Shown in pieces: positions 54,825 through 63,458 of a stretch of 64,000 nucleotides of DNA. The notes below the pieces were generated by a model, which saw only the letters and a list, made by a program, of their open reading frames with translations, had not been told where the DNA came from and did not search any database. Origin of the DNA: Eledone cirrhosa (Eukaryota > Mollusca > Cephalopoda > Octopoda > Eledonidae). The translations under genes and the position numbers were made by a program. Location: assembly GCA_964016885.1 (NCBI GenBank), contig OZ024740.1:3889336-3953335 (forward strand). The letters run 5' to 3'. Within the stretch, counting starts at the first letter, position 1, and every line of letters starts with the position of its first letter.

Positions 54825-55196
54825 GCATGGAGATTTTAAAGGATGCAGTGTCCTGACAGCTAGCAACTGATGTAGGTAGTTTGTTGCATGGAGGTTTTAA
54901 AGGATGCAGTGTCTCGACAGCTAACAACTGATGTAGGTAGTTTGTTCCATGGATGTTTTAAAGGATGCAGTGTCTCGACAGCTAACAACTGATGCAGGTA
55001 GTTTGTTCCATGGAGGTTTTAAAGGATGCAGTGTCTCGACAGCTAATAACTGATGCAGGTAGTTTGTTCCATGGATGTTTCAAAGGATGCATTCTCTCGA
55101 CAGCTAACAACTGATGCAGGTAGTTTGTTCCATGGAGGTTTTAAAGGATGCAGTGCCTCGACAGCTAACAACTGATGTTGGTAGTTTGTTCCATGC
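54825..55196 (+). repeat. 61-bp minisatellite, six copies
   Basis: GGATGCA recurs at 54,841, 54,902, 54,963, 55,024, 55,085 and 55,146, an exact 61-bp period. Each unit contains GGATGCAGTGTCTCGACAGC, then ACAACTGATG and GTAGTTTGTTCCATGG. Copies differ by a few substitutions, for example GTCCTGACAGC in the first and CATTCTCTCG in the fifth. As 61 is not a multiple of three, no reading frame persists. It is probably an internal part of the dispersed family that begins near 54,633. Confidence 0.9.
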
Positions 55197-55500
55197 TTCA
55201 GCAACTATGAGGGTGAAAAAATATTTCAGAAAGTCATGGGAGCTGTGGGCAGTATACCTGGTCATATATTTTCCAGCTTTTATATATGAGTATATACCAT
55301 ATATCTGTATAGTTTACCTCATCAGTTTTTGTTTCAGTCTTGCCAGGCTGGCAATCTAGCAAACATGACATTCTAGATAGGAGCAGGTCTCAGATATATT
55401 GTTATAGACAATCTTTAGTAAATGTCTAAAACACTTCTTCATTTTCACATCAATGTAGCCATGCACCACTGGGATTTGTGGTCAGACTGCAAAACACGTA
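55197..55500. other. Unassigned sequence between two minisatellites
   Basis: This follows the last 61-bp unit (CTTCAGCAACTATGAGGG onward) and runs into the repeat of about 95 bp. The 81-residue plus-strand frame 55,114-55,359 crosses the minisatellite edge and shows no domain I recognise. It is likely the distal part of the dispersed repeat, but no second copy lies in the window. Confidence 0.4.
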
Positions 55501-55506
55501 ATCAAT

Positions 55507-55782
55507 GAGTGCCCAGATCTCTATCCACCTGAAAGTGTGCACCTCACACACCTTAAACCCACCAACATGAGCTGGTTGCAGCACCTGGAGACACCATATG
55601 GTGAGTGCCCAGATCACTATCCACCTGAGTGTGGAGCTTGTGAACCCTAATACAACCACCATGAGCTGGTTGCAGCACCTGGGGGACATCATATGGTAAG
55701 TGCCCAGACCTCTGCTCATCTGCACCTTAATCCCACTGCTTTCAGCTGGTGCCTGGTGGCTGTTATATGATTGCTGTTTCAT
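55507..55782. repeat. Tandem repeat of about 95 bp, three copies
   Basis: The motif GTGCCCAGA followed by CTATCCACCTGA-type sequence starts at 55,507, 55,603 and 55,698, giving periods of 96 and 95 bp. Each unit also holds ATGAGCTGGTTGCAGCACCT (degraded in the third). The minus strand is open for 110 codons (55,450-55,782) and shows an approximate 32-residue repeat with FRWIEIWAL and LRWIVIWAL. That follows from the 96-bp period. I see no start context, signal peptide or known domain, so I do not call a gene. A GAA run lies just right, at 55,789-55,800. Confidence 0.7.
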
Positions 55783-55799
55783 ATGAAAGAAGAAGAAGA

Positions 55800-56296
55800 A
55801 GGCTACACATGTCAGTGAAATACTGAATTACATACATGCTAATTTAACGCGGTAGGCATTCGATTTATCAAACAACTGAATGCTTATTGATGTAACCGAA
55901 GATTGATCTATGATCATCATAAAACAAATGTTTACTACATGTATATATAACTCCAGCTTTTCATTTTTACATCAAAATATTGGCAGCCATATTACCAAAT
56001 GGAATATGGCTGCCAACTCATTTGTGTCAGCCAATATATTTTCAAATGGCAGAGCCTGATCAATCAGACACAATGTGGTCAAGTATTTTATTATCTTGAT
56101 TACATGGTCTCTACCTGGAGATAGCCTCTCATGTTTCCTTATTTTATACATGTAGTTATTTCTGGAATAGAAATTAATCTGGACAACTTAAAACCACAAA
56201 CTTTCCATTTTTCTGCTGTTTTTAACTCAGAGTTCTTTCAGCTATTGTTGGCTTTTCACTCTTTAAATGTTTCTATTATTATTATTATTGATTCTG
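55800..56296. other. No gene recognised; one 14-bp perfect inverted repeat
   Basis: AT-rich sequence without a recognisable coding region. The only structure noted is TTGGCAGCCATATT (55,980-55,993) paired perfectly with its complement at 56,003-56,016 around a 9-nt loop. Confidence 0.6.
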
Positions 56297-56372
56297 GTTT
56301 TAATATAATTGACTTTCTCCCCCCACCCCCACCCCAAATTGTTGACCTTGAGCCTAAATTAGAAACCATTAT
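56297..56372 (+). mobile_element. 3' fragment of tRNA-related SINE
   Basis: Sequence from about 56,297 matches the 3' portion of the SINE immediately downstream: an AATTGACTTTC-like stretch, a C-rich run with CCCCA, then TTGACCTTGAGCCTAAATTAG and AAACCATT. The tRNA-related head is missing, so this is a 5'-truncated or decayed copy. Confidence 0.65.
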
Positions 56373-56404
56373 TGTTGTTGTTGTTATTTTTGTCATTATC
56401 AAGT

Positions 56405-56620
56405 TGGTGGATTGGCAGAATTGTTTGAGCATTGGAACAAATGCTTTGCTGCATTTGTTTTGGTGCTTTACATTCTGAGTTCAAATCCTGTCAAGATTAG
56501 CTTTGTCTTTCATCCTTACTGGGTTGTTAAAATAAAGTACCAGTAATGCACTGGGGTCGATTTGATCGACTTTCCCCTCCCCCAAAATGTCTGGCCTTGT
56601 GCCTAAATCAGAAACCATTG
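56405..56620 (+). mobile_element. tRNA-related SINE, nearly full length
   Basis: The head starts with GGTGGATTGGCAGAATTG and reaches a good Pol III box B, GTTCAAATCC, at 56,479-56,488. The body contains TTTGTCTTTCATCCTTACTG, AAATAAAGTACCAGTAATGC and GGGTCGATTTGATCGACTTT, and the tail ends with GGCCTTGTGCCTAAATCAG. I recognise this architecture as a SINE family widespread in coleoid cephalopods (recollection, not a search). The box A region is degraded and the copy looks old. Orientation matches the fragment to its left and the copy at 60,020. Confidence 0.85.
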
Positions 56621-56632
56621 TTACTATTGTTG

Positions 56633-57013
56633 TGTTTTTCTCTTCAGTTTTGTTTCAATTTCTTGCCAAATGTCTTCCCGACACATAAGGCAGAGAAACT
56701 GCCACTAAAATAAACACACCAGATTGTTCACATCACACACTTTACACAGTTACAAGAGTATCATTTGCTTTATACATACATGTGTACATTATCTGTTTAA
56801 AATCATAGTTACAGAATAATAATCAATCATATAAGAGTGCTCAATTATTTACAACTTACATAATTATGGAATATAATCAAATCAAAGTTATATAAAAAAC
56901 AATTACAAAGGGAATTATCGTTTTTACAACAATAGTGCTGTCTCAATAAGTGTGCTGTACCAGTTAAAACAATTTTTTACACTTCTTGCAGTAATGGTAA
57001 GCTAGGGATCATT
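56633..57013. other. No feature recognised
   Basis: AT-rich unique-looking sequence between a SINE and a MITE. No convincing frame, RNA or repeat was found on reading. Confidence 0.5.
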
Positions 57014-57241
57014 TTAATCCCTTGGCATTTACATTACTCTTTATATACTAATGTATATTTGTAGTAAAGGCTTTATCTTATATAATTATTTCACAGAATA
57101 TTGAATCAACATGATTTTGATGCTATTTATTTTGAGAACAGTACCTAACATAAGTATGAGCAACCAGTTATGGCCTGTTTCAACAAAAATAAGTGAGAAA
57201 ATTATGGCCGGATGCGACCGGTTTAAATGCTAAAGGGTTAA
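57014..57241. mobile_element. piggyBac-like MITE, copy 1
   Basis: A 228-bp element flanked by TTAA at both ends (57,014-57,017 and 57,238-57,241). Its left end reads TCCCTTGGCATTTACATT and its right end reads TTTAAATGCTAAAGGG, a terminal inverted repeat with some decay. A TTAA target site next to a CCCTTT-type terminus is characteristic of piggyBac-derived non-autonomous elements. The interior shares GTAAAGGCTTTATCT, ACATAAGTATGAG and CCAGTTATGGC with the copy at 60,362. There is no transposase coding. Confidence 0.75.
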
Positions 57242-58014
57242 AATAATTTACTGTTCCTTTTTTATCATTCCTAGTACTAGAATCACTGGTTTTGCGATCA
57301 CCTTGAGATGCTACATTTTTTACAATTTCAATCTGCAAGTTTTTATATTTTCTGAGCTTGTCAAATTCTTTTGCCACACCATCACAGAGGGTGCTCACAT
57401 TAATCAATAAACAGGCTTTGTTATTTTGGTCTTTTATTATTATTATTGTTATTATTGTGATTATTTAGATAACGACGTAAGTGATATGTTACAGTTAAGT
57501 TTACTGGAACTGAACTATTGGTGGCGCCACTTTGTAGGGAATGATGGTTGTAGTCATGGTAATGCTAGGGGGAGGGGGATAATCAGGAAACTGATGAGCA
57601 GGGTTGGGGTTGGTGACTACAATACATCCCACTCCCCACCACAACAAAAATAACAAAGAAAGAAAAGAAGGAGGAAAAGAAAGAAACAAACAAACACATA
57701 TGAAATTCGTTTTGGTAATTCAGAGTTTTAGTGGCCAACAAGTCCGAGATGGGAATCTCAAGATGAATTATTGGAATTATTCTTACTTAAAGGTTAATGA
57801 CTGCTGGATTAATTAGAGAGAAATACTAATACTAACCCCCTTTAATGAGTCATCATGAGATAGAGAAGGTGGAGCTGGGGAATGGTCAAAGTAGGAGGAA
57901 AGGAAAGAGAAATTATATGTTGTATACACTTGGCTGCTATTTCTAGCAGGCTTTGTATGACATTACCTAGTGCCAATCACTTTACCAGGTATAAGGCACC
58001 AGTAGTAGAAAGAT
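57242..58014. other. No gene recognised; low-complexity patches
   Basis: It contains an interrupted TTA-type run at about 57,432-57,470 and a purine-rich A/G tract at about 57,644-57,690. The short open frames on both strands around 57,430-57,816 overlap these patches and carry no recognisable domain. Confidence 0.5.
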
Positions 58015-58373
58015 GGTTGTGTCCTCTCTTTTACTACATAGTCTATAGTGCAACCAGAACCACCAGCAAGAACCTAAAAAAACAAGCAACCTACATAGGC
58101 TTAACAACAAACACTTTTAAAACATGTTACAAACAACATATTCACATTCTTTGAAACACAAATGATACCTCTTTATCCAGTCATACATGGTCCTCCTAGT
58201 TCAATAAAATACCCCACAACATCACATGGAAAATTATTACTTCTGCCCTCCCTAACCAAGCAAATAACCAATTCTGCCAATTATACAGAACTGAAATTCT
58301 ATTTTCCAAAACCAACACCTTGAACTACTATCTTCCAGCAAACACAAATTTTCTCAAACCTCAAACTCTTTAA
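58015..58373 (+). pseudogene. Penelope-like element relic: C-terminal GIY-YIG endonuclease domain
   Basis: The frame is open from 57,882 and, read past two stops (TGA 58,152-58,154 and TAG 58,197-58,199), continues to TAA at 58,371-58,373. From about 58,015 it resembles the C-terminal GIY-YIG nuclease of Penelope-like retroelements: YIVYSAT, then TYIGLTTNTFKT (YIG codons at 58,092-58,100), a downstream H, then TSLSSHTW, NITWKIITSA and a Cys-containing CQLYRTEILF. The Arg normally following FKT is Cys here, which would spoil catalysis even without the stops. The part before about 58,015 does not look related. Family identification is from motif memory. There is no sign of reverse transcriptase on this strand upstream. 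The inverted partner fragment lies at 58,450-58,815. Confidence 0.65.
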
Positions 58374-58449
58374 CACTTAAATTTCAGAGACTACACAACT
58401 TCACATTTACCTGGACAATTTGCAATGTTAATGCAAATACTGTTGGGAG

Positions 58450-58815
58450 AGTTTCTAGAGTTTTGCATATTATGTGTTTTTTGTGTTGGTTAACTTATAG
58501 TGGTTGATGTCAGCGATGGTCTGGTCAAAGGTTTTAGTTGTAGAGAATGATAGTTTGTTGTGCTTGTTGATTAACTTGTGATACTTTGGTACTTGGGGAA
58601 ATGTTTATCAAGTTGTCTGAATAATTTTGCTGCTTCTGGTGTTGAGATTTGCATGTTGTAGGTGGGTTGAACCAAATAACTTTCATGTTTCTGATCTTAT
58701 TTTTATTTTGTTTTAGTTGTTAGTGTGTACTTGTACTGTATTTTGTTTCCGCACACGTTCTTTGGTAAAGTGTTACTGCAGGGAGTAGCTATTTCTTTGA
58801 AAACAGATTTGTTGA
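58450..58815 (-). pseudogene. Penelope-like element relic: region between RT and endonuclease
   Basis: Reading the minus strand leftward, one frame gives FKEIATP and NKIRNMKVIWFNPP (WFNPP codons at 58,660-58,674). After frame changes it continues as DKHFPKY, KYHKLINKHNKLSFSTTK and FDQTIADINHY. Penelope-like proteins carry a WFNPP motif followed by a DKHFP-type stretch and an SYSC/HN stretch just before the GIY-YIG domain, so this is the neighbouring piece of the same protein type. At least two frameshifts and stops make it a pseudogene. It faces the GIY-YIG fragment tail to tail, which is not the arrangement of an intact element. A CATA microsatellite (58,843-58,871) interrupts the sequence upstream. 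Confidence 0.6.
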
Positions 58816-58842
58816 GGACAAGTTGAGTAATAGTGCACACAC

Positions 58843-58871
58843 ACATACATACATACATACATACATACATA
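58843..58871. repeat. (CATA)n microsatellite
   Basis: About seven CATA/ACAT units follow a short CA run. Confidence 0.95.
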
Positions 58872-58998
58872 TTATATATAAACATATATACACATTTTAG
58901 TTTTGCATCTAGAATATAGCTAGCCTGTCTTTTTGTTTGTCTTTTGTGGCATTGGCGGAGGTTGTGTTGATATGATGGCTTTTTTTGTTTGTTTATAT

Positions 58999-59000
58999 AC

Positions 59001-59056
<56 letters not shown>
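58999..59056. repeat. (TA)n microsatellite
   Basis: About 28 near-perfect AT dinucleotides, preceded by ATACATATACAT. Confidence 0.95.
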
Positions 59057-59059
<3 letters not shown>

Positions 59060-59481
59060 ACATTTATTTTTAAAATTACCCTAAAAATGCAAATTAATAA
59101 TTTGGAAATTTTATAATGGAATTTATTGTTCTCTGAAAACACAATTGAATTGTTAAAATAGTTTAATGTTAACTCTTAGAATTTGGTAACTAACAACACT
59201 AAACCCTGTATTGTGAAATATATGAATGGATAGTGAGAGAGAGAGAGGGGGAAAAAGAGAATTTGAGAAAGACGATGAGAGAGAGGAAGCTTTAGTTCTC
59301 TCGTTTATTTTTTTTGTAGATTAATCTGAATGAATGAGATTGAATTTACATCAAAGGTTTTGGGAGAAGTATATATATATATATATAACAATACACCTTT
59401 TTCAATGATAATGGGGATGTTGATGATAAATAAATAATAAAAACATTTCATCATCACCATTCTCACAATTTAACAGATATA
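59057..59481. other. No gene recognised; short GA and TA runs
   Basis: AT-rich sequence with a GA run at about 59,234-59,248 and a TA run at about 59,371-59,387. No coding or transposon signal was recognised. Confidence 0.5.
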
Positions 59482-59482
59482 C

Positions 59483-59540
<58 letters not shown>

Positions 59541-59555
59541 GTGGTGATGAAGATG
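59482..59555. repeat. (GAT)n trinucleotide microsatellite
   Basis: About 20 uninterrupted GAT units to 59,540, then slightly degenerate GAT/GGT/GAA units. There is no flanking coding frame to suggest a poly-Asp or similar tract in a protein. Confidence 0.95.
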
Positions 59556-59681
59556 TTGATGAATTAAAATAGATATAAAAACAGAAATGAATATAAATAT
59601 TAGAATATGAAGCTTGACTGTGTTATCTTAATAATAAGATGTGATGGTAGTGATGGTGGTGCCAGAGAGAATTTAACAATG

Positions 59682-59685
<4 letters not shown>

Positions 59686-59740
<55 letters not shown>
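59686..59740. repeat. (GT)n microsatellite
   Basis: About 27 uninterrupted GT dinucleotides. Confidence 0.97.
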
Positions 59741-59742
<2 letters not shown>

Positions 59743-60019
59743 ACAAATGGGAAATATTATTTATGAGATTGCAAAGAGTTTAGTAAACATTAAAAGAGAT
59801 AAATGAGATGTAATTGTTATGAAAATTATACATTTACATTTTCATTTTTGATGTTTAATACTGGCTGTAAAAATTTAATTCTTTTGTATATGGCAGATTG
59901 ACAGGAGCAGTAAGAGAGCATGTGGAATAGATTGTTTGAAATGCCCAGAAGACTCCTTAGAACTAGTCAACAGCTAGATAGAACATACATGTAAATCCTG
60001 TAGATTCTACAGGTTATTA
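59741..60019. other. No feature recognised
   Basis: AT-rich sequence between the GT microsatellite and a SINE. Nothing supported was seen here. Confidence 0.5.
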
Positions 60020-60208
60020 GGCGGTGGATTGGCAGTATCGGTAGAGGGTCGGACGCCATGCTTTCCAGCATAGTTACGTCCCTTTACGATCTGAGTTCAA
60101 ATCCCGCCGAGGTTGACTTTGCCTTTCATCCTTACGGGGTCGATAAAATAAAGTACCAGTAATGCACTGGGTAATTGCTGGCCTTGTGCCTAAAGTAGAA
60201 ACAATTAT
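60020..60208 (+). mobile_element. tRNA-related SINE, well preserved head
   Basis: It begins GGCGGTGGATTGGCAGTATC, with a box A-like GGTAGAGGGTCGG and a box B, GTTCAAATC, at 60,095-60,103. The body has CCGCCGAGGTTGACTTTGCC, TTTCATCCTTACGGGGTCG and AAGTACCAGTAATGCACTGG. Compared with the copy at 56,405 it lacks the GGTCGAT...CGACT segment and C-rich run, going from CACTGGG directly to a GCTGGCCTTGTGCC tail: an internal deletion of about 35-40 bp. It is the same cephalopod-type family, but the head is closer to what I recall of the consensus. Confidence 0.88.
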
Positions 60209-60361
60209 TTATGTATATAATACACACGCAAGGTGTATTAAGATGACAGGTTAGCTGACAGAAAAGGTAGACTCCACTTTTAGTAGATGCACAAAACTTG
60301 TAAAAATACATTTAAATAAATTCTCTCTAATACTTGGATAAATTTTTTTTACCAAGGTGAT

Positions 60362-60562
60362 TTAACCTTTTAGCATTTACATTGCTCTATATTTACTATT
60401 GTATTTTCATGGTAAAGGCTTTATCTCACATAATATCGAATCTACGAGATTTTGATATTATTTATTTAACATAAGTATGAGTGGCCAGTTATGGCTGGTT
60501 TGAACAGAAAGAGGTGAGAGAATTCTGGCCTGATATGGCCAGTTTAAATGCTAAAGGGTTAA
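60362..60562. mobile_element. piggyBac-like MITE, copy 2
   Basis: A 201-bp element between TTAA sites (60,362-60,365 and 60,559-60,562). The left end CCTTTTAGCATTTACATTGC pairs with the right end TTTAAATGCTAAAGGG as terminal inverted repeats of about 16 bp with one or two mismatches. The interior resembles the copy at 57,014 (GTAAAGGCTTTATCT, GATTTTGAT, ACATAAGTATGAG, CCAGTTATGGC) but is about 27 bp shorter. It is non-coding and must have been mobilised in trans. Confidence 0.8.
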
Positions 60563-60575
60563 TTAACTGTAGAGT

Positions 60576-60627
60576 CTTTTTCTCTGGTTACTTAGATTTC
60601 AGAACACCTAAGTAACTAGAGAAAAAG
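60576..60627. repeat. 20-bp-arm inverted repeat
   Basis: CTTTTTCTCTGGTTACTTAG (60,576-60,595) pairs with 60,608-60,627 with one mismatch around a 12-nt loop. It lies 13 bp right of the MITE. Its identity is unknown; it may be a small fold-back element. Confidence 0.8.
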
Positions 60628-60663
60628 ATGTTTGGAAAATATTAATGGAGCTGTTACCAGGTA

Positions 60664-60815
60664 ATGGGGATTCTCTCTTTTATAAAGAAGGGTAGATTGT
60701 ACGATGAGTGTGTACAAAGTACAATGATACATGGTAAATTGACACAAGTCTTAGATTTAGAAGATTTGCATAGATTAGAAAGAAATAAGGTATGCTCTGA
60801 TGATGGATGTGTAAT
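60664..60815 (+). pseudogene. LINE reverse transcriptase C-terminal relic
   Basis: The 65-residue frame starting at 60,664 contains KKGRLYDECVQSTMIHG followed by EDLHRLERN. In many non-LTR retrotransposons the end of the reverse transcriptase region reads KGRLYxxCVRSxMLYGSETW, then a short gap and a RLERN-type stretch before RWMC. The spacing and order fit, while the YGSETW part is replaced by IHGKLTQ. The sequence after RLERN (a GATGATGGATGT codon series) may be the decayed RWMC region in another frame. Nothing upstream is recognisable, so this is a short dead fragment. The match is motif-based from memory. Confidence 0.5.
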
Positions 60816-60853
60816 ATTAGTATACATGAATGATAAGGCATTTCACAAATTAA

Positions 60854-60951
60854 GGCTATAGTAGAAGACACTTGCTCAAAATGCCAAAACATGGGACTGA
60901 ATCTTAAAGCCTGTGGTTGAGAAGCAAATGCCTTAGCCATACAACTATGCC
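60854..60951 (-). mobile_element. Second tRNA-derived SINE family, partial, minus strand
   Basis: Read on the minus strand, it begins GGCATAGTTGTATGGCTAAG (box A-like TGGCTAAG), runs through a TTGCTTCTCAACCACA stretch and a box B-like GATTCAGTCC, and ends with GAGCAAGTGTCTTCTACTAT and AGCC. I recognise this as a common octopus and squid SINE type with the landmark CAAGTGTCTTCTACTATAGC. Only the tRNA-like head is present. It sits directly after the LINE relic in the opposite orientation. Confidence 0.75.
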
Positions 60952-60974
60952 TACCTTTCTGTATCATCGTTGTG

Positions 60975-61146
60975 ATACATGTAAGGCCAGTACCTCCAGT
61001 TGGTTTTCTTGGTGTCATACTTTATAACTGTTGTGTTTACTCTGGACCTAATGTTTTTTTTACACCACTGAGTGCTTTATGATTGCCTCAAACAAATCAA
61101 ATATTACTTGCTGTGTGACAGCTAAAACTTTGGTTTATACCTAATA
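60975..61146 (+). repeat. Local repeat, copy 1
   Basis: It shares with 61,565-61,727 the segments GGCCAGT, TTTCTTGGTGTCATACTTTA, TAACTGTT, TACTTGCTGTGTGACAGCTA and AAAACTT followed by TTTATACCTAATAT. The two copies lie about 580 bp apart in the same orientation. The family is not recognised. This copy continues past CCTAATA as TAATTTATTC and so acts as an uninterrupted counterpart of the Helitron-like insertion site at 61,728. Confidence 0.8.
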
Positions 61147-61554
61147 TAATTTATTCTCCTTGATTCATGTATATGATTGATATTGGTTTAGTTAACTTTT
61201 GTTTAAAAACACTAGTGGAGAGCTTTTGTTTTGAGACTGTGAGATTCCTTTGTTCTCACACCCGAAAATAACCACCAAAATTTAGCTAACATGACTTTCT
61301 CTTTTGAGAAAGGTCACGTGATGACAGAGACAGAATTACTAGTGTAAGTAGTATTGACTCGTCATATTGAAATTTGGATAAGAACAAAACCTGCAGAAGA
61401 CGGGCACTCCAGTTTGATTGTGGAAGTGCACGCATGTATTACATGTGCATTATACAACTTATGTAACTTTCAGAGGTCCCAGAAACTTATCTGAGATATT
61501 TATTGATTTTAATCAGAGATGGTCCAGGTTAGTTTAAACCTTTCTATATCTATC
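61147..61554. other. No feature recognised
   Basis: Unique-looking sequence between the two local repeat copies. Only a small inverted repeat (GACTTTCTC / GAGAAAGGTC near 61,292) was noted. No gene is supported. Confidence 0.5.
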
Positions 61555-61564
61555 AAAGATATGT

Positions 61565-61727
61565 TATATGTATGGCCAGTGCATTCGGTCAATTTTCTTG
61601 GTGTCATACTTTATAACTGTTTATTTTATTCTTTTAACTTTCGCTTGATTCAGTGTTTGGTGATTGCATTAAAAAAATCGAATAGTACTTGCTGTGTGAC
61701 AGCTAAAACTTCGATTTATACCTAATA
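61565..61727 (+). repeat. Local repeat, copy 2
   Basis: This is the counterpart of 60,975-61,146. It is interrupted after CCTAATA by the TC start of a Helitron-like sequence at 61,728. The 68-residue open frame 61,519-61,725 spans it but has no recognisable domain. Confidence 0.8.
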
Positions 61728-61880
61728 TCTATATATATAAAACTGAGGTTGTCTGTCTGTCTACTAAAACCTTCGGCACACATCTCCTCTTAAACCGTAC
61801 GTTCAAATTTCGGTGAAATTGCTACACTTATAGATGAAGGTCCGGCGGAACCATCGGTCAAATAAATTTTCAAATAAGTT
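61728..61880 (+). mobile_element. Helitron-like element, 5' fragment
   Basis: It begins TCTATATATATAAAACTGAG after an A, then GGTTGTCTGTCTGTCTACTA, GGCACACATCTCCTC, AAACCGTACGTTCAAATTTC and GGTGAAATTGCTACACTTAT. It matches the start of the copy at 62,564 until about 61,876, then diverges. A 5' TC placed after an A with no target-site duplication is the Helitron pattern. No helicase or replication-initiator coding is present. Confidence 0.55.
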
Positions 61881-61903
61881 CTTGTCTTTGATTATGTCAT
61901 CTA

Positions 61904-62563
61904 TCTATATATATAAAGCTGTGGTTGTCTGTCTGTCTATCGATATTTGGCACACATCTCCTCTTAGAATCTCTGACGGAATTGCACCGAAATTGCTATA
62001 CTTGTACATTGAGCCCTAGCGAAGACATCGGAAAAAAAAATATTTCAAATTGACCCACCCTATGTGACGAAATCGAATCTAATGTATCGATTTTTGAGCG
62101 TAAGTGACGAGTTATTTCCCTTTGTTCTGTTTACATTGAGCGTCTACGTTCTGTTTACATTTTCTGCGTGCAAAAATTAAAAAAATTACGCTGGCTTTCT
62201 CAGCGTTTAAAATGACATTAACACAATACACGAACAGTTGTCGAGCCAGCAAAATTTTGACCTGCAAAATTCATCAGTTCGAACACTAAGCTTCCGTTTT
62301 GCTTCATTTCCATTTAAAAGCCTTTTAAAACAATATTTTTACTTGAAAACAAGTCTATTTAAAGACTACGTAAAACAAGCAAATATTTCGTAAAAAAAAG
62401 CAAAAATTATATAAGTTTATTTAAAATATATGTATCTGTAAATTTCGTTAGGCGTGCAGACAGACAGTCGTGCAGACAGACTTTAAGCCAAAAAAGAAAC
62501 TTAACATTGTAACTTTAACACAGCTACTGAGCGACCCCGAGCAACGCCGGGCTTTACTGCTAG
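61904..62563 (+). mobile_element. Helitron-like non-autonomous element, fuller copy
   Basis: The 5' end is TCTATATATATAAAGCTGTG after an A (a second TC at 61,900 makes the exact start ambiguous). The 3' end reads GAGCGACCCCGAGCAACGCC then GGGCTTTACTGCTAG, giving a short CCCG/CGGG hairpin a few bases before a terminal CTAG followed by T. TC...CTAG termini, a subterminal hairpin and AT insertion are hallmarks of Helitrons. It is about 660 bp with no coding. Near 62,455-62,482 lies GCAGACAGACAGTCG with a second CAGACAGAC, the complement of the GTCTGTCTGTCT at the 5' end. Confidence 0.6.
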
Positions 62564-63458
62564 TATATATATAAAACTGAGGTTGTCTGTCTACTAAAAC
62601 GGTCGGCACACATCTCCTCCTAAACCGTACGTTCAAATTTCGGTGAAATTGCTACACTTATAGATGAAGGTCCGGCTGAGAGATCGGTCAAAAAAATTTT
62701 CAAATCGACCCACGCCAAGTGCAAAAATCGAATTTGTAATGTATTGATTTTTCAGTTCAAATGTATAAATAGAGATGAGGGACGAGTTATTTCCCTTTTA
62801 TGGCGTCATTCTGTCTATCTATTTAGGTTACGAATAAACGACGCGTGCAAAAGTAGAAAAATACACGAACCACTTTCGGGCCAGGAAAATTTTAACCTGC
62901 AAAATTCATGAGTTCGAAATTTCAACATTAAGCTTCCATTTTGTTTCATTTCCATTAAAAAGTCTTTTAAAACAATATTTTTACTTGAAAACAAGCCTAT
63001 TTGAATACACCGTAAAACAAGAAAATATTTTGTAAAAAAAGCATTCATCTCGAATAAAGCCTTATGAGATTTTCATTTAGAAGCAATGATTTTAAGCGAC
63101 AGACAGATAACGCATTTTTTTTTTTTTTTTTCATGTCCATCCAATTTCTTTGTTTCAAAATAGCTGATAGTTTGGTTACGCTGATGTTTTTCTCTGAGAC
63201 AAGTGTTGCAGTGTTTACATTTTCGATTTTTGTTAATAGATTTTATCGCCAGCATCCTCTTTTGTTTTAACATTCGGGTTATGGTTTTGTTTTCTTAACT
63301 TCATAAGGCATACTGTTGGTTGAGGGAATATTAATCAAAAGCACCACATGAAAGTCTACACTGTAGACTCTACAGTTTTTAAGCCAAGAAAGGAACTTAA
63401 CATTGTAACTTTAACACAGCTACTGAGCAGCCCCGAGCATCGCCGCGCTTTACTGGTA

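Noticed and set aside
55114..55359. 81-codon plus-strand frame
   Set aside because: It starts inside the 61-bp minisatellite and runs into non-coding flank, with no recognisable domain.
56131..56478. 115-codon plus-strand frame
   Set aside because: It runs across a SINE fragment and into the head of a second SINE, so the openness is accidental.
57501..57689. Overlapping frames on both strands at 57,426-57,816
   Set aside because: They lie in low-complexity purine/pyrimidine tracts, and no domain is recognisable.
56479..60103. tRNA genes at the box B sequences
   Set aside because: The box A/box B parts belong to SINE heads. No cloverleaf with a proper anticodon and acceptor stem can be drawn.
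61834..63273. Short frames within the Helitron-like copies
   Set aside because: They are not conserved between the copies and resemble neither a Rep nor a helicase domain.
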